Positions 9,376 to 17,118 of a DNA stretch of 64,000 bases are shown here, piece by piece (the stretch's first letter is position 1; each line of letters opens with the position of its first letter). The translations under genes and the position numbers were made by a program. Under the pieces are notes generated by a model. That model was not told the origin of the DNA. It saw nothing but the letters and a program-made list of their open reading frames with translations, and did not search any database. Origin of the DNA: Rufibacter sp. LB8 (lineage in GTDB: Bacteria; Bacteroidota; Bacteroidia; Cytophagales; Hymenobacteraceae); assembly GCF_014876185.1 (NCBI RefSeq), contig NZ_JADALJ010000001.1, positions 3,019,501 through 3,083,500 on the forward strand, given 5' to 3'.

Positions 9376-10747
9376 ACTTCTCCAGTCTTCTGTACAAAGA
9401 CGCGCGCGACAGTCCCAGTTCTTTGGCCGCTTTGGAGATGTTGCCGTCATGCTTGCCCATGGCTTTCATGACGGTTGACTTCTCCACTTCGTCCAGGTTA
9501 TGGCTTTGAAGCGCTGGTTCCAGTTGCTGAGAATGCTGTTGCATTTGCAAGAAGAAAAAGTCCTGCGGCTGCAGCACGTGGTTTTCTGAGATAATGGTGG
9601 CGCGCTCCAGCACGTGTTCCAGTTCCCTGATATTGCCGGGCCAGTCATAGCGTTTTAGGCGGTCCAGCGCGGCCGGAGCCAAGGATTTAGCGGGCTGCTT
9701 GTACTTGCCCGCGTAACGTTTCAGGAAATGGTCTACCAGCAGCGGTAAATCTTCTTGGCGGTCGCGGAGCGGCGGTAAATGCAGTTCTATGGTGTTAATG
9801 CGGTACAGTAAATCTTGCCGAAACCTGCCCTGCGCCACCATTTGCGCCAGCGGCATGTTGGTAGCGCAAATCAACCGCACATTGATAGGAATGGGCTGGC
9901 CGGTGCCTACTCTTATGACTTCGCGACGCTGCAATACGGTGAGCAGTTTGGCTTGCATGGCCATGGACAGGTTCCCGATTTCATCTAAGAACAAAGTGCC
10001 GCCATTCGCCATCTCAAACCTACCAATTCGGTCTTCCTTGGCATCTGTGAACGCGCCTTTCTTATGCCCAAATAACTCGCTTTCAAACAGACTTTCGGTG
10101 AGTGAGCCCATGTCCACGGAGATGAAGACTTTGTCGGCGCGGTTAGATTGCTGGTGCAGGCTTCTGGCAATGACCTCTTTGCCGGTGCCGTTTTCGCCAA
10201 GGAGCAACACATCCGCATCGGTTTTGGCTACGCGGTTCATCAGGTGCAAAAGTTGTTGCATGGCGGGGCTCTTGCCGGTGACCAAATTCACGCTCTGGTT
10301 CAATTGCGAGGCCAGCGCCGTGTTGGTTTTCTTGAGCGTGGAAATCTCTTTGTAGGAATTCTTGAGCTTGGCCGCCGCCGAAAGCGTGGCAATCAGTTTC
10401 TCGTTCTGCCAGGGCTTAAGCACAAAATCGGTGGCGCCTTCTTTGAGCGCGCGCACTGCCATTTCCACATCCCCGAAGGCCGTAATCATAATCACCACCG
10501 CGCTGGGGTCACGCGCTAAAATTTCCTTCAGCCACTGAAAGCCTTCATTGCCGCTGGTGGTGTCTTGGCTGAAGTTCATGTCCAGCAAAATCAGATCATA
10601 GGTGTCATGGTTGAGCAGAAACGGAATCTTGCGCGGGTCTTTCTCAATCAATACTTGCTGAGAATACTTTTTCAGCAGCATCTTGGCCGAGAACAGAATG
10701 TCCTCGTTGTCATCTATGATCAGAATCTTGCCTAAATTTTCTTGCAC
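9365..10747 (-). CDS. Sigma-54-dependent NtrC-family response regulator
   Basis: 460 residues: receiver domain (1-125, phospho-acceptor Asp56 in LILLDMN), AAA+ sigma-54 activation domain (about 155-385; Walker A GENGTGKE at 184-191, Walker B TLFLDEIG at 251-258) and a Fis-type helix-turn-helix at the end (GNISKAAKELGLSRASLYRR). The sigma-54 contact loop reads GAFTDA at 231-236 instead of the textbook GAFTGA. It overlaps the histidine kinase start by 11 bp, so the two form one two-component unit. In Bacteroidota such pairs often control nearby MacAB-like exporters; one lies at 14.9-19.5 kb, but this link is only inference. Confidence 0.92.
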   Translation of the reverse strand: MQENLGKILIIDDNEDILFSAKMLLKKYSQQVLIEKDPRKIPFLLNHDTYDLILLDMNFSQDTTSGNEGFQWLKEILARDPSAVVIMITAFGDVEMAVRALKEGATDFVLKPWQNEKLIATLSAAAKLKNSYKEISTLKKTNTALASQLNQSVNLVTGKSPAMQQLLHLMNRVAKTDADVLLLGENGTGKEVIARSLHQQSNRADKVFISVDMGSLTESLFESELFGHKKGAFTDAKEDRIGRFEMANGGTLFLDEIGNLSMAMQAKLLTVLQRREVIRVGTGQPIPINVRLICATNMPLAQMVAQGRFRQDLLYRINTIELHLPPLRDRQEDLPLLVDHFLKRYAGKYKQPAKSLAPAALDRLKRYDWPGNIRELEHVLERATIISENHVLQPQDFFFLQMQQHSQQLEPALQSHNLDEVEKSTVMKAMGKHDGNISKAAKELGLSRASLYRRLEKYGL

Positions 10748-10900
10748 GGCGGTCAGGGTCTGGGTGGGTTTGGGGAACGGGTACGCCTAAACTGTGCCAG
10801 AGAGGGGAAAACCCATGTAGGGCCGCTGGCGAGGTGAATTTACAAATTCCAGTGACATGCCGGTGTTCACGGTTGAACAAAAAGTGTCCGGTGGTGAACA

Positions 10901-10935
10901 CCTCACCCCCAGCCCCTCTCCCACGGAGAGGGGAG
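10901..10935. repeat. C-rich REP-like hairpin
   Basis: CCTCACCCCCAGCCCCTCTC followed by a short G-rich pairing arm (GGAGAGGGG). Related units occur at 32269-32309, 33316-33354, 37151-37187 and, as inverted pairs, at 14528-14610, 16204-16363 and 43657-43938. Confidence 0.65.
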
Positions 10936-10948
10936 TTTTCTGGAATTC

Positions 10949-10986
10949 CTGTTTTCGGGCTCATTTCTGGAAATGGAGCAGAAACC
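10949..10986. repeat. Dispersed palindrome, degenerate copy
   Basis: The left half CTGTTTTCGGGCTCATTTC is consensus; the right half AAATGGAGCAGAAAC has decayed. Confidence 0.7.
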
Positions 10987-11069
10987 AGCTTTGCTACCTT
11001 CTATTCTATCCGCTGCAACCTTACTAAATCTCTTTCCTCTCTCACCATCTCGCTGCGCTTCTCCCCACT

Positions 11070-11243
11070 TTGTCATCCTGAAAGGATCTTGGTGGCAAAC
11101 TAGATAGACCTCGTTTAATCATAAATCCCGTTTTGGGGCTCATTTCTAAAAATGAGCCCCAAAACGGGATTTATGATTTTATTTTTGGAGCCTTTAGCAG
11201 GCGCTTTTTTAGCTTGCCCACAAGATCCTTTCAGGATGACAAA
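11070..11243. repeat. Composite inverted-repeat element (BIME/MITE-like)
   Basis: A unit TGTCATCCTGAAAGGATCTT (11071) and its inverted partner AAGATCCTTTCAGGATGACA (11223) enclose about 130 bp. In the middle sits a long form of the dispersed palindrome (11118-11177) with about 28-bp arms. The same outer units recur as a pair at 30085-30178 and singly at 38074-38110. There is no coding capacity. Confidence 0.7.
11118..11177. repeat. Dispersed palindrome, extended 60-bp copy
   Basis: The TTTTGGGGCTC version of the family, with arms lengthened outward to ATCATAAATCCCG. It is almost perfectly self-complementary, and lies within the composite element 11070-11243. Confidence 0.8.
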
Positions 11244-11253
11244 TGGGGTAAAT

Positions 11254-11886
11254 CTATGATCTTTCTTGAGATAGAATCTCCTTCGCCAGTTCCAGTTCTT
11301 CCTGAAGAATGGTGTGCGGGCGGCCTGGGTAGATTTTCTGGGTCACGGTGGCGCCAAGTTTTTCCAGAATAGCCGTGGTTTCCTCTACCCTGCTCACGGG
11401 CACGTGCGGGTCGGGGTTGCCGGTGGTGATGACAATAGGCGTGCCGCCGAAATCTCCCTGGTAGTTACTTTCCTCCAACTCTTGCCCAATCAGGCCGCCG
11501 GTAAACAGGAACAGACCGCCGTAGCGCTGGGCGTTCCGTGCCGCGAATTCAGACGTGAGACAAGCGCCTTGTGAGAAACCCAACAGGTAGATGTTCTCGG
11601 TTTTCACGCCCTGGCTTACCAGGCTGTTCACCATTTCGGCTAACACTTCTAAAGCTGAATCCAGAGCGGGTTGGTTCTGGGCGGCAGGGGCCATAAAGCT
11701 GTACGGGTACCAGCTGTGCTGCGTGGCCTGCGGCGCTACCAAGGCGAATTCCTGCACCGGCAAATAGTTGGACAACTCCAGAATGCTTTGCGCCGATGCG
11801 CCTCGGCCGTGCACCATTACCAGCACCTTGCTCTCTGGCGAAATGGGCCGACCGGCACTAAGAATGTTTTTCTGATGCGTGTACAT
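11254..11886 (-). CDS. Alpha/beta-hydrolase, phospholipase/carboxylesterase family (MhqD-like)
   Basis: 210 residues, a usual length for this family. The fold begins with the oxyanion segment MVHGRGAS, the nucleophile elbow is GFSQGA, the acid lies in TGNPDPHVP and the His in GRPHTI, so the catalytic triad is complete. No signal peptide, so it is cytoplasmic. It is the last gene of a minus-strand set with a ring-cleaving dioxygenase, pirin and YceI. In Bacillus, the hydrolase MhqD and dioxygenases MhqE/MhqO are induced together by quinones; the same pairing here suggests hydrolysis or detoxification of aromatic products. The exact substrate cannot be read from sequence. Confidence 0.88.
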   Translation of the reverse strand: MYTHQKNILSAGRPISPESKVLVMVHGRGASAQSILELSNYLPVQEFALVAPQATQHSWYPYSFMAPAAQNQPALDSALEVLAEMVNSLVSQGVKTENIYLLGFSQGACLTSEFAARNAQRYGGLFLFTGGLIGQELEESNYQGDFGGTPIVITTGNPDPHVPVSRVEETTAILEKLGATVTQKIYPGRPHTILQEELELAKEILSQERS

Positions 11887-11932
11887 GTTCTTTTCTAATG
11901 GTACTACAGAATGTATGAATCAGCAGATGTAG

Positions 11933-11952
11933 AGACGCAATACGTTGCGTCT
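11933..11952. repeat. AGACGCAA hairpin
   Basis: AGACGCAA-TACG-TTGCGTCT, 8-bp arms, between the dioxygenase and hydrolase genes. It resembles the GAGACAAGGCA hairpins at 32399-32421 and 37021-37043. Confidence 0.6.
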
Positions 11953-11964
11953 GACGTGCACTTT

Positions 11965-12900
11965 TTAATCCAGCTTCGGCAACACGGCTTCAATGGCGGC
12001 GCGGCGCGGTTCATACTGGGGCGGCAAGAGCAAACTGGAGCCTAACTGATCCCACTCCTCGTCAATCCCGAAGCCAGGGTTGTCAGTGGCAATCTCAAAC
12101 AGCACGCCGCCCGGTTCTCTGAAATAAAGCGAATAGAAATAATTACGGTCGATTTTCTCGGTGATGTGGTGACCGGCGGCGATAACTTTCGTTCTAAATT
12201 CCATCAACGTGGCTTCGTCTTTCACCCGGAACGCGATGTGGTGGTTGGTGCCGGCTCCGCCTATTCCTCTGGCTTCATTAGGCAATTCCACCAGGTCAAT
12301 AATGGCGGCGTGGTCCACGGCATCGGTCACATAACGGTAGCGGTTGCCGCTTTTCTCCTGCAGTGTGTAACCGAAGACATTGGTTAAAATGGCGGCGGTG
12401 GCCTGCACGTTTTGTAAAGTGAGCGTCACGCTGTGGAAACCTTTAGTGGCTGCTTCGGCGGGCACTTCTGCGGTAGTCCAGGGCGTGCGGGAATCTGGGT
12501 TTTTAGTGATCACCAATTCCAACTTCAGTCCGTCTGGGTCCAGAAAAGTCAGGTACTTCTCCCCGAACTTCTCTGACGGTTTGTTGTAAATCACGTTGTG
12601 CTCTTCAAAGCGTTTCATCCAGAAATCAAAGCTGCCGTCGGGCACCGAGTAGCCGATGTTGGTGGCCATGCCGGTACCGGCGCTTCCGCGGCGGGCGCCT
12701 TCATAGGGGAAGAACGTAAGAATGGTGCCTGCGCTGCCTTTTTCATCGCCGTAATACAAATGGTAGGTGCCGGGGTCATCAAAATTCACGGTTTTCTTGA
12801 GCAGGCGCAGGCCCAGAATCTTGGTGTAGAAATCAAGGTTTTTCTTGGCCGGCCCGGCAATGGCCGTGATGTGGTGCAAGCCTAAAATTCTGTTTTCCAT
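11965..12900 (-). CDS. Ring-cleaving dioxygenase, vicinal-oxygen-chelate family (MhqO-like)
   Basis: 311 residues made of two vicinal-oxygen-chelate halves (about 5-140 and 150-290). The first opens with LGLHHITAIAGPAKKNLDFY and the second with GFHSVTLTLQN; metal ligands are likely the His of HHIT, the His of NHHIAFRV and the Glu of GGVLFEIAT. This pattern matches hydroquinone-type ring-cleaving dioxygenases annotated MhqO/MhqE. It would open aromatic rings with O2 in the cytoplasm. It lies 11 bp downstream of the pirin gene, so the two are surely co-transcribed. Confidence 0.88.
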   Translation of the reverse strand: MENRILGLHHITAIAGPAKKNLDFYTKILGLRLLKKTVNFDDPGTYHLYYGDEKGSAGTILTFFPYEGARRGSAGTGMATNIGYSVPDGSFDFWMKRFEEHNVIYNKPSEKFGEKYLTFLDPDGLKLELVITKNPDSRTPWTTAEVPAEAATKGFHSVTLTLQNVQATAAILTNVFGYTLQEKSGNRYRYVTDAVDHAAIIDLVELPNEARGIGGAGTNHHIAFRVKDEATLMEFRTKVIAAGHHITEKIDRNYFYSLYFREPGGVLFEIATDNPGFGIDEEWDQLGSSLLLPPQYEPRRAAIEAVLPKLD

Positions 12901-12911
12901 GACGATGTAAC

Positions 12912-13622
12912 TTAATGGTTGATAGGGGTTTCAATGACCAGGAACCGGCTCTCTTGCGGAAAGGTAAAATCTAGCTGGCCCGTTTCCCAGATGCCCAGCG
13001 CCTCGCGGTCTTTGAATTCTTCGCCGTTCACGTGCAGCGTGCCGCTGATGTTAAAGAGAAAGACCGCTTTGTTCACGGGGTTAAAAGAATAACGCAGCGT
13101 TTGTCCGGCCTCAAAATAACCCAATGACAGCTTCGCGTTTTGGTTGATCCAGCAATGCGCGGTGCCTTCTTCCTGGCTTACAATGGTGACCAATTGGTTT
13201 TTGCGATGCTCCTCTGGGAAATGGCGGCGCTGGTAACGCGGCGAAATGTTCTGCAGCTTCGGCTCAATCCAGATCTGCAGGAAATTAACCTCGTCTGGGC
13301 CTACATTGTGTTCTTCGTGCCGAAGGCCGCTGCCCGCGCTCATGATTTGCACCCAGTCTTTGTGCACCGTTTCATTGAAGCCCAAGGAATCAATGTGGCT
13401 CATGGATCCGGCCAGCATCACAGAAATTATCTCCATGTTGGCGTGCGGATGCAGCCCGAAGCCGTTATCTGGTTGCACCACATCATCATTGAACGCCCGC
13501 AGCAAGCCAAACCCCGCCCGCACCGGATTCTGGTAGCTCGAGAAACTGAACACGAAATTGCTTTTGAGCCAGCCCAAATCTTTCAGGCCTCTTTCTGCGG
13601 GGTTGAAGCGTTCTGTTTGCAT
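12912..13622 (-). CDS. Pirin family protein (bicupin)
   Basis: 236 residues. The N-terminal pirin cupin shows GFGLHPHANMEIISVML and HIDSLGF...AGSGLRHEEHN, supplying the His/His/Glu metal site; the C-terminal cupin is shorter and more divergent, as usual. Some bacterial pirins (YhhW/YhaK type) have quercetin 2,3-dioxygenase activity; others are redox-sensing regulators. The context with a ring-cleaving dioxygenase favours a role in aromatic or quinone stress. It follows yceI after a 105-bp gap that holds a dispersed palindrome. Confidence 0.9.
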   Translation of the reverse strand: MQTERFNPAERGLKDLGWLKSNFVFSFSSYQNPVRAGFGLLRAFNDDVVQPDNGFGLHPHANMEIISVMLAGSMSHIDSLGFNETVHKDWVQIMSAGSGLRHEEHNVGPDEVNFLQIWIEPKLQNISPRYQRRHFPEEHRKNQLVTIVSQEEGTAHCWINQNAKLSLGYFEAGQTLRYSFNPVNKAVFLFNISGTLHVNGEEFKDREALGIWETGQLDFTFPQESRFLVIETPINH

Positions 13623-13680
13623 GCGGTTAGTATTGAAGAGTGAACGAAGTGTAAGTTTACCTAGCGTGAGAAGCTTTTGC

Positions 13681-13718
13681 CGTTTTGGGGCTCATTTCTG
13701 AAAACGAGCCCCAAAACG
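13681..13718. repeat. Dispersed palindrome between yceI-like and pirin genes
   Basis: CGTTTTGGGGCTCATTTC pairs with AACGAGCCCCAAAACG. It begins ten bases after the stop of the YceI gene inside an apparent operon, so it may attenuate read-through or protect the mRNA end. Confidence 0.75.
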
Positions 13719-13727
13719 TAGCCTAAC

Positions 13728-14264
13728 TTAGGCTTGCTTTACTAACTGAATTTCAGCCTGCAGTTTTATCTCGTCACTTACTACTACGCTACCGGCTTCA
13801 GTAACGGCATTCCAAGTCAGGCCAAATTCCTTACGGCTGATTTTTCCGGTCACAGTGAAACCGGCTTTGGTCTGGCCGTACGGGTCCACCACAATTCCGC
13901 CGAACTCCACGTTCACGGTCACGGGTTTGGTCACGCCTTTTATGGTGAGGTTGCCGTGCAGCAGGTAGTCACTGCCGCTTTTCTGCTCATAGTTGGTGCC
14001 CTCAAAGGTGAGTTGGCTGTGCGCGCTGGCGTCAAAGAAATCGCCTGATTTCAGGTGCGTGTCGCGCTGCTCGTTGTTGGTGTTGATGGAGTCCACGTCG
14101 GCGGTAAAGGTTACCTTGCGGGCGCTGGTGAAGGTTTCGTCTTCGGTCTCAGCGGTCACGTGGAACGTCTGGAAATACCCGGTCACGGTGGTGATCATGA
14201 GGTGTTTCACTTTGAACTGCACTTCTGAGTGGGTGGGGTCTACAATCCATTGGGTAGTGGCCAT
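13728..14264 (-). CDS. YceI family lipocalin-like protein
   Basis: 178 residues matching YceI from start (WIVDPTHSEVQFKVKHLMIT) to end (GLTWNAV). The family forms an extended beta-barrel that binds long polyisoprenoid or amphiphilic molecules, including quinone-like ligands. No signal peptide is visible, so this copy is probably cytoplasmic, unlike E. coli YceI. It is the first gene of the yceI-pirin-dioxygenase-hydrolase set, downstream of a strong palindromic operator at 14324-14362. Confidence 0.9.
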   Translation of the reverse strand: MATTQWIVDPTHSEVQFKVKHLMITTVTGYFQTFHVTAETEDETFTSARKVTFTADVDSINTNNEQRDTHLKSGDFFDASAHSQLTFEGTNYEQKSGSDYLLHGNLTIKGVTKPVTVNVEFGGIVVDPYGQTKAGFTVTGKISRKEFGLTWNAVTEAGSVVVSDEIKLQAEIQLVKQA

Positions 14265-14323
14265 GATTTTCTGTTTTTAAGTTCTTAAATTGATTTCGGT
14301 TTCTGATTTACTGCCGAAGCAAC

Positions 14324-14362
14324 AAACAAATGTATGTACATTTATTGTATATACATTTGTTT
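14324..14362. promoter_or_regulatory. Putative MarR-type operator
   Basis: Inverted repeat AAACAAATGTATGTACA-TTTAT-TGTATATACATTTGTTT: 17-bp arms, one mismatch, 5-bp spacer, about 60 bp upstream of the YceI start. AT-rich palindromes of this size are typical MarR/MhqR operators. No repressor gene lies next to it, so the regulator would be elsewhere; the assignment is inference. Confidence 0.6.
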
Positions 14363-14464
14363 GGAAACAAAAGTTTCAAAATAATTTTTCTTGGCTTCGT
14401 TTTACGTCATTCGTCAAACCCTCAACCTCTTCTCCAAATCTGTTATTCAAAGGCGCATGATCTC

Positions 14465-14496
14465 TGCCTTTGTTGGTGATAACACCAACAAAGGCA
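14465..14496. repeat. GTTGGTG hairpin, perfect 14-bp arms
   Basis: TGCCTTTGTTGGTG-ATAA-CACCAACAAAGGCA. It shares its centre with the larger hairpin at 36550-36600 and with decayed copies near 7880 and 33760. Confidence 0.65.
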
Positions 14497-14527
14497 AGGA
14501 GCTGGAATTTTACGCTTTTATACACAT

Positions 14528-14610
14528 ACCCACCCCTACCCCTCCCAAGAGGGGAATTATCTGCAAAAGTAGAAGGAAGAATTCCCCTCTTGGGAGGGGT
14601 AGGGGTGGGT
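14528..14610. repeat. Inverted pair of C-rich REP units
   Basis: Two exact 31-bp arms (14528-14558 and 14580-14610; core CCCACCCCTACCCCTCCC) face each other across 21 bp. Non-coding. Same design as 16204-16363 and 43657-43938. Confidence 0.75.
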
Positions 14611-14669
14611 TAATCGCATTTGGAGTTATTAGACCGCAACTTAAGGTACTTATTCTATGAATTGACTTT

Positions 14670-14709
14670 CCGTTTTCGGGCTCATTTCCAGAAACGAGGC
14701 CGAAAACGG
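14670..14709. repeat. Dispersed palindrome
   Basis: CCGTTTTCGGGCTCATTTC pairs with GAAACGAGGCCGAAAACGG, two mismatches. Lies about 165 bp upstream of the exporter operon. Confidence 0.75.
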
Positions 14710-14874
14710 AAATATGACCGCCGTTCAGTCCATCGTTCGGGCCCGGACATAAAAGTGTCCGCTGGCGCACACTTCGCTAAACTTCATCTTTCATAACCAC
14801 TGTAAATCAACACGTTATAAACCTGGCACAGCTATTGGCATTGCAGCTACCATTATTGCCATTTGACCCAAATT

Positions 14875-16128
14875 ATGGACCGCCTTATAGAGAAGAAACG
14901 CTGGACACCGCAGAAAATAGCCCTCATTTTGGGCATTGTCGCTGGCCTTGGACTGTTGACCTACTTCATCGGCTTCGCCGATAACAGCTCCAGGCTGAAC
15001 GTGGAAAGTCAGAAGCTGACCATGGCCACCGTGAGCCAGGGCACTTTCCAGGAATTTATTCCCGTTGACGGCACGGTGCATCCCATTAAAACCATTGTAA
15101 TTCCGGCGGTGGAAGGCGGCACGGTAGACCAGAAATTCCTGGAAGGTGGCAAACCCGTGCAGAAAGGCGACCCCATTCTAAAACTCACCAACAACCGCCT
15201 GGTGCTGGATTTCATGAACCAGGAAACGCTCATGAACGACCTGATCAACAACCTGCAGAACTCCAAACTAACATTACAGCAAAATAAATTCAACCTCAGA
15301 CGCCGTTTGGCCACGCTCAACGCGCAGGTAGATGCCGCCAAAGACGTGTACGACCGCAACATTGCCCTCTATGAATCTAAGGCCGTTTCTCAGCAGGAAT
15401 TCTTTGGCTTTAAACGCGACTATGAACGCCTGAAAGCCGAACGCACTATTGAACTGGAGTCGCAGAAGTTTGAGGAAAGCAACGCCCGCACGCAGATTGC
15501 CCAACTGGAGACTACCATTGCCCGCACCAGCCGAAACCTGCGCATGATGGAAGACAACCTCAAAAACCTGTACATTAAAGCCCCTATCTCGGGCCAGCTG
15601 TCTTCTATACAGGTGGAGTTGGGTACGCCGGTGCAGGCCGGTCAGGTCATTGGGCAGATAGATGACTTGAGCGGTTTCAAGGTAAAAGCCGAACTGGACC
15701 AACACTACGTGAGCCGCATTTTTGCCGGGCAGCGTGGCAATTTCACCTACAATGGGCAATCTTATCCGCTGGAAATTTCCCTGGTGTATTCTGAGGTAAA
15801 CAATGACCGCTTCCCCGTGGACATGAAATTCATAGGCAAAGTACCCGAAGGCATCAGACGCGGCCAGACGCTCCAGATCAGATTGCAGCTCTCTGACCCC
15901 TCCCCGGCGGTTCTGTTGCCGCGCGGCGGCTTCTATCAAAGCACCGGCGGCGCCTGGGCCTACGTGTTAGATGAAACCGGCAAAGTGGCCACCAAACGCA
16001 GCATCAGATTAGGCCGTCAGAACCCAGAATACTATGAAGTATTGGAAGGCCTTAAACCCGGCGAGCAAGTCATCACTTCGTCTTATGACGCTTTCAATGA
16101 CAAGGATAAACTGGAGCTCAAGAAGTAA
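14875..16128 (+). CDS. Periplasmic adaptor (HlyD/MacA-like) of an ABC exporter
   Basis: 417 residues from the ATG at 14875; a TTG four codons upstream is a less likely start. One N-terminal membrane helix (about 16-36) anchors it in the inner membrane. Then come the first half of a biotinyl-lipoyl-like domain (VPAVEGG region), a long coiled-coil hairpin (about 115-230), the second lipoyl half (IKAPISGQLSSIQVELGTPV), a beta-barrel and a membrane-proximal domain (LKPGEQVITSSYD). This is the membrane-fusion protein that would link the MacB-like pump at 16420-19533 to an outer-membrane channel. No TolC-like gene is in the window. It begins the plus-strand exporter run. Confidence 0.9.
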   Translation: MDRLIEKKRWTPQKIALILGIVAGLGLLTYFIGFADNSSRLNVESQKLTMATVSQGTFQEFIPVDGTVHPIKTIVIPAVEGGTVDQKFLEGGKPVQKGDPILKLTNNRLVLDFMNQETLMNDLINNLQNSKLTLQQNKFNLRRRLATLNAQVDAAKDVYDRNIALYESKAVSQQEFFGFKRDYERLKAERTIELESQKFEESNARTQIAQLETTIARTSRNLRMMEDNLKNLYIKAPISGQLSSIQVELGTPVQAGQVIGQIDDLSGFKVKAELDQHYVSRIFAGQRGNFTYNGQSYPLEISLVYSEVNNDRFPVDMKFIGKVPEGIRRGQTLQIRLQLSDPSPAVLLPRGGFYQSTGGAWAYVLDETGKVATKRSIRLGRQNPEYYEVLEGLKPGEQVITSSYDAFNDKDKLELKK

Positions 16129-16140
16129 GAATGATGCCTG

Positions 16141-16180
16141 CTGTTTTGGGGCTCATTTCTGGAAACAGGGCCTAAAACGG
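16141..16180. repeat. Dispersed palindrome, degenerate
   Basis: CTGTTTTGGGGCTCATTTC with right arm GGAAACAGGGCCTAAAACGG; 12 bp after the adaptor stop codon. Confidence 0.7.
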
Positions 16181-16203
16181 AAAGTCCTCCGAAGTAAACC
16201 AAA

Positions 16204-16363
16204 CACGTATTTCGTCCCCCTTTGAAGGGGGTAGGGGGATGACAACGGCCCGCCGAGAAACCATCAACTATAGAAATAAAACGAGTACAATGGATTCTCG
16301 GGAATGAATAATCAGCAGGAGCAATCATCCCCCAACCCCCTTCAAAGGGGGACGAAACGCGTG
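16204..16363. repeat. 160-bp MITE-like element with 39-bp terminal inverted repeats
   Basis: Left end 16204-16242 (core TCCCCCTTTGAAGGGGG) and right end 16325-16363 (core CCCCCTTCAAAGGGGGA) are inverted copies with a few mismatches; each end is itself a hairpin. The 82-bp middle has no coding capacity. It lies between the adaptor and ATPase genes of one exporter. Confidence 0.7.
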
Positions 16364-16419
16364 CTAATTAATTTTGATAAAAGAACAATCAATAACCAGC
16401 AATTACCTAGTAAAAAGAT

Positions 16420-17109
16420 ATGCTAAAGACCGTTAACCTTCAGAAAAAATACACCACAGACGAGGTGGAGACCACGGCGTTGGTCAATGTGAACCTGCAC
16501 GTGAAAAAGGGCGAATTTTTGGCCATTATGGGACCGTCGGGCTGCGGAAAATCCACGCTGCTGAACATCATTGGCTTGCTGGACAACCCCAGCGGCGGCG
16601 AGTTCTTCTTTCTGGACCAGGAAATCTCCAAATACAGTGAGCGGCAACGGGCCAACCTGCGCAAAGAGCACCTGGGGTTTGTGTTCCAGAGCTTCAATTT
16701 GATAGATGAACTGACGGTGTACGAGAACGTGGAACTGCCCTTGATTTACCTGAAAGTGGGCAGCGCCGAGCGCAAGCAGCGCGTGGAGCAAGTGCTGGAG
16801 CAGATGCAGATTGCACACCGCCGCAACCACTTCCCGCAGCAGTTGTCGGGTGGGCAGCAGCAGCGCGTGGCCATTGCCAGAGCCGTGGTGAGCAAACCTA
16901 AACTATTACTGGCAGATGAACCTACCGGTAACCTGGACTCGGCCCACGGGCATGAGGTGATGCAGTTGCTGAGCCATCTGAATGAGCAAGGCACTACCAT
17001 TGTCATGGTCACCCACTCCCCCACAGACGCAGATTTCGCGCACCGCATTGTGAACCTCTTTGACGGGCAGATTATCTCTGAGAACGTGAAGGAACTCGCT
17101 ATTCTTTAA
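16420..17109 (+). CDS. ABC transporter ATP-binding protein (MacB/LolD type)
   Basis: 229 residues, standard length. It contains Walker A GPSGCGKST, Q-loop VFQSFNLID, signature LSGGQQQRVAIARA, Walker B LLLADEPTGNLDS and the switch His in VMVTHSPTDA. Family features place it with LolD/MacB-type ATPases that power periplasmic shape changes rather than direct drug pumping. The permease follows after 9 bp and the adaptor precedes it, so this is a three-gene exporter. Confidence 0.94.
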   Translation: MLKTVNLQKKYTTDEVETTALVNVNLHVKKGEFLAIMGPSGCGKSTLLNIIGLLDNPSGGEFFFLDQEISKYSERQRANLRKEHLGFVFQSFNLIDELTVYENVELPLIYLKVGSAERKQRVEQVLEQMQIAHRRNHFPQQLSGGQQQRVAIARAVVSKPKLLLADEPTGNLDSAHGHEVMQLLSHLNEQGTTIVMVTHSPTDADFAHRIVNLFDGQIISENVKELAIL

Positions 17110-17118
17110 CCTACGGCC

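Larger units (their letters stand above)
10748..11253. other. Gene-free spacer packed with repeats
   Basis: About 500 bp with no supported gene. It contains a C-rich repeat (10901-10935), a degenerate dispersed palindrome (10949-10986), and a composite element (11070-11243) in which two inverted REP-like units flank a 60-bp palindrome. Confidence 0.6.

Noticed and set aside
16204-16363. Riboswitch or leader RNA between exporter genes
   Set aside because: The structure is explained by two inverted copies of a dispersed C-rich repeat found elsewhere in the window.
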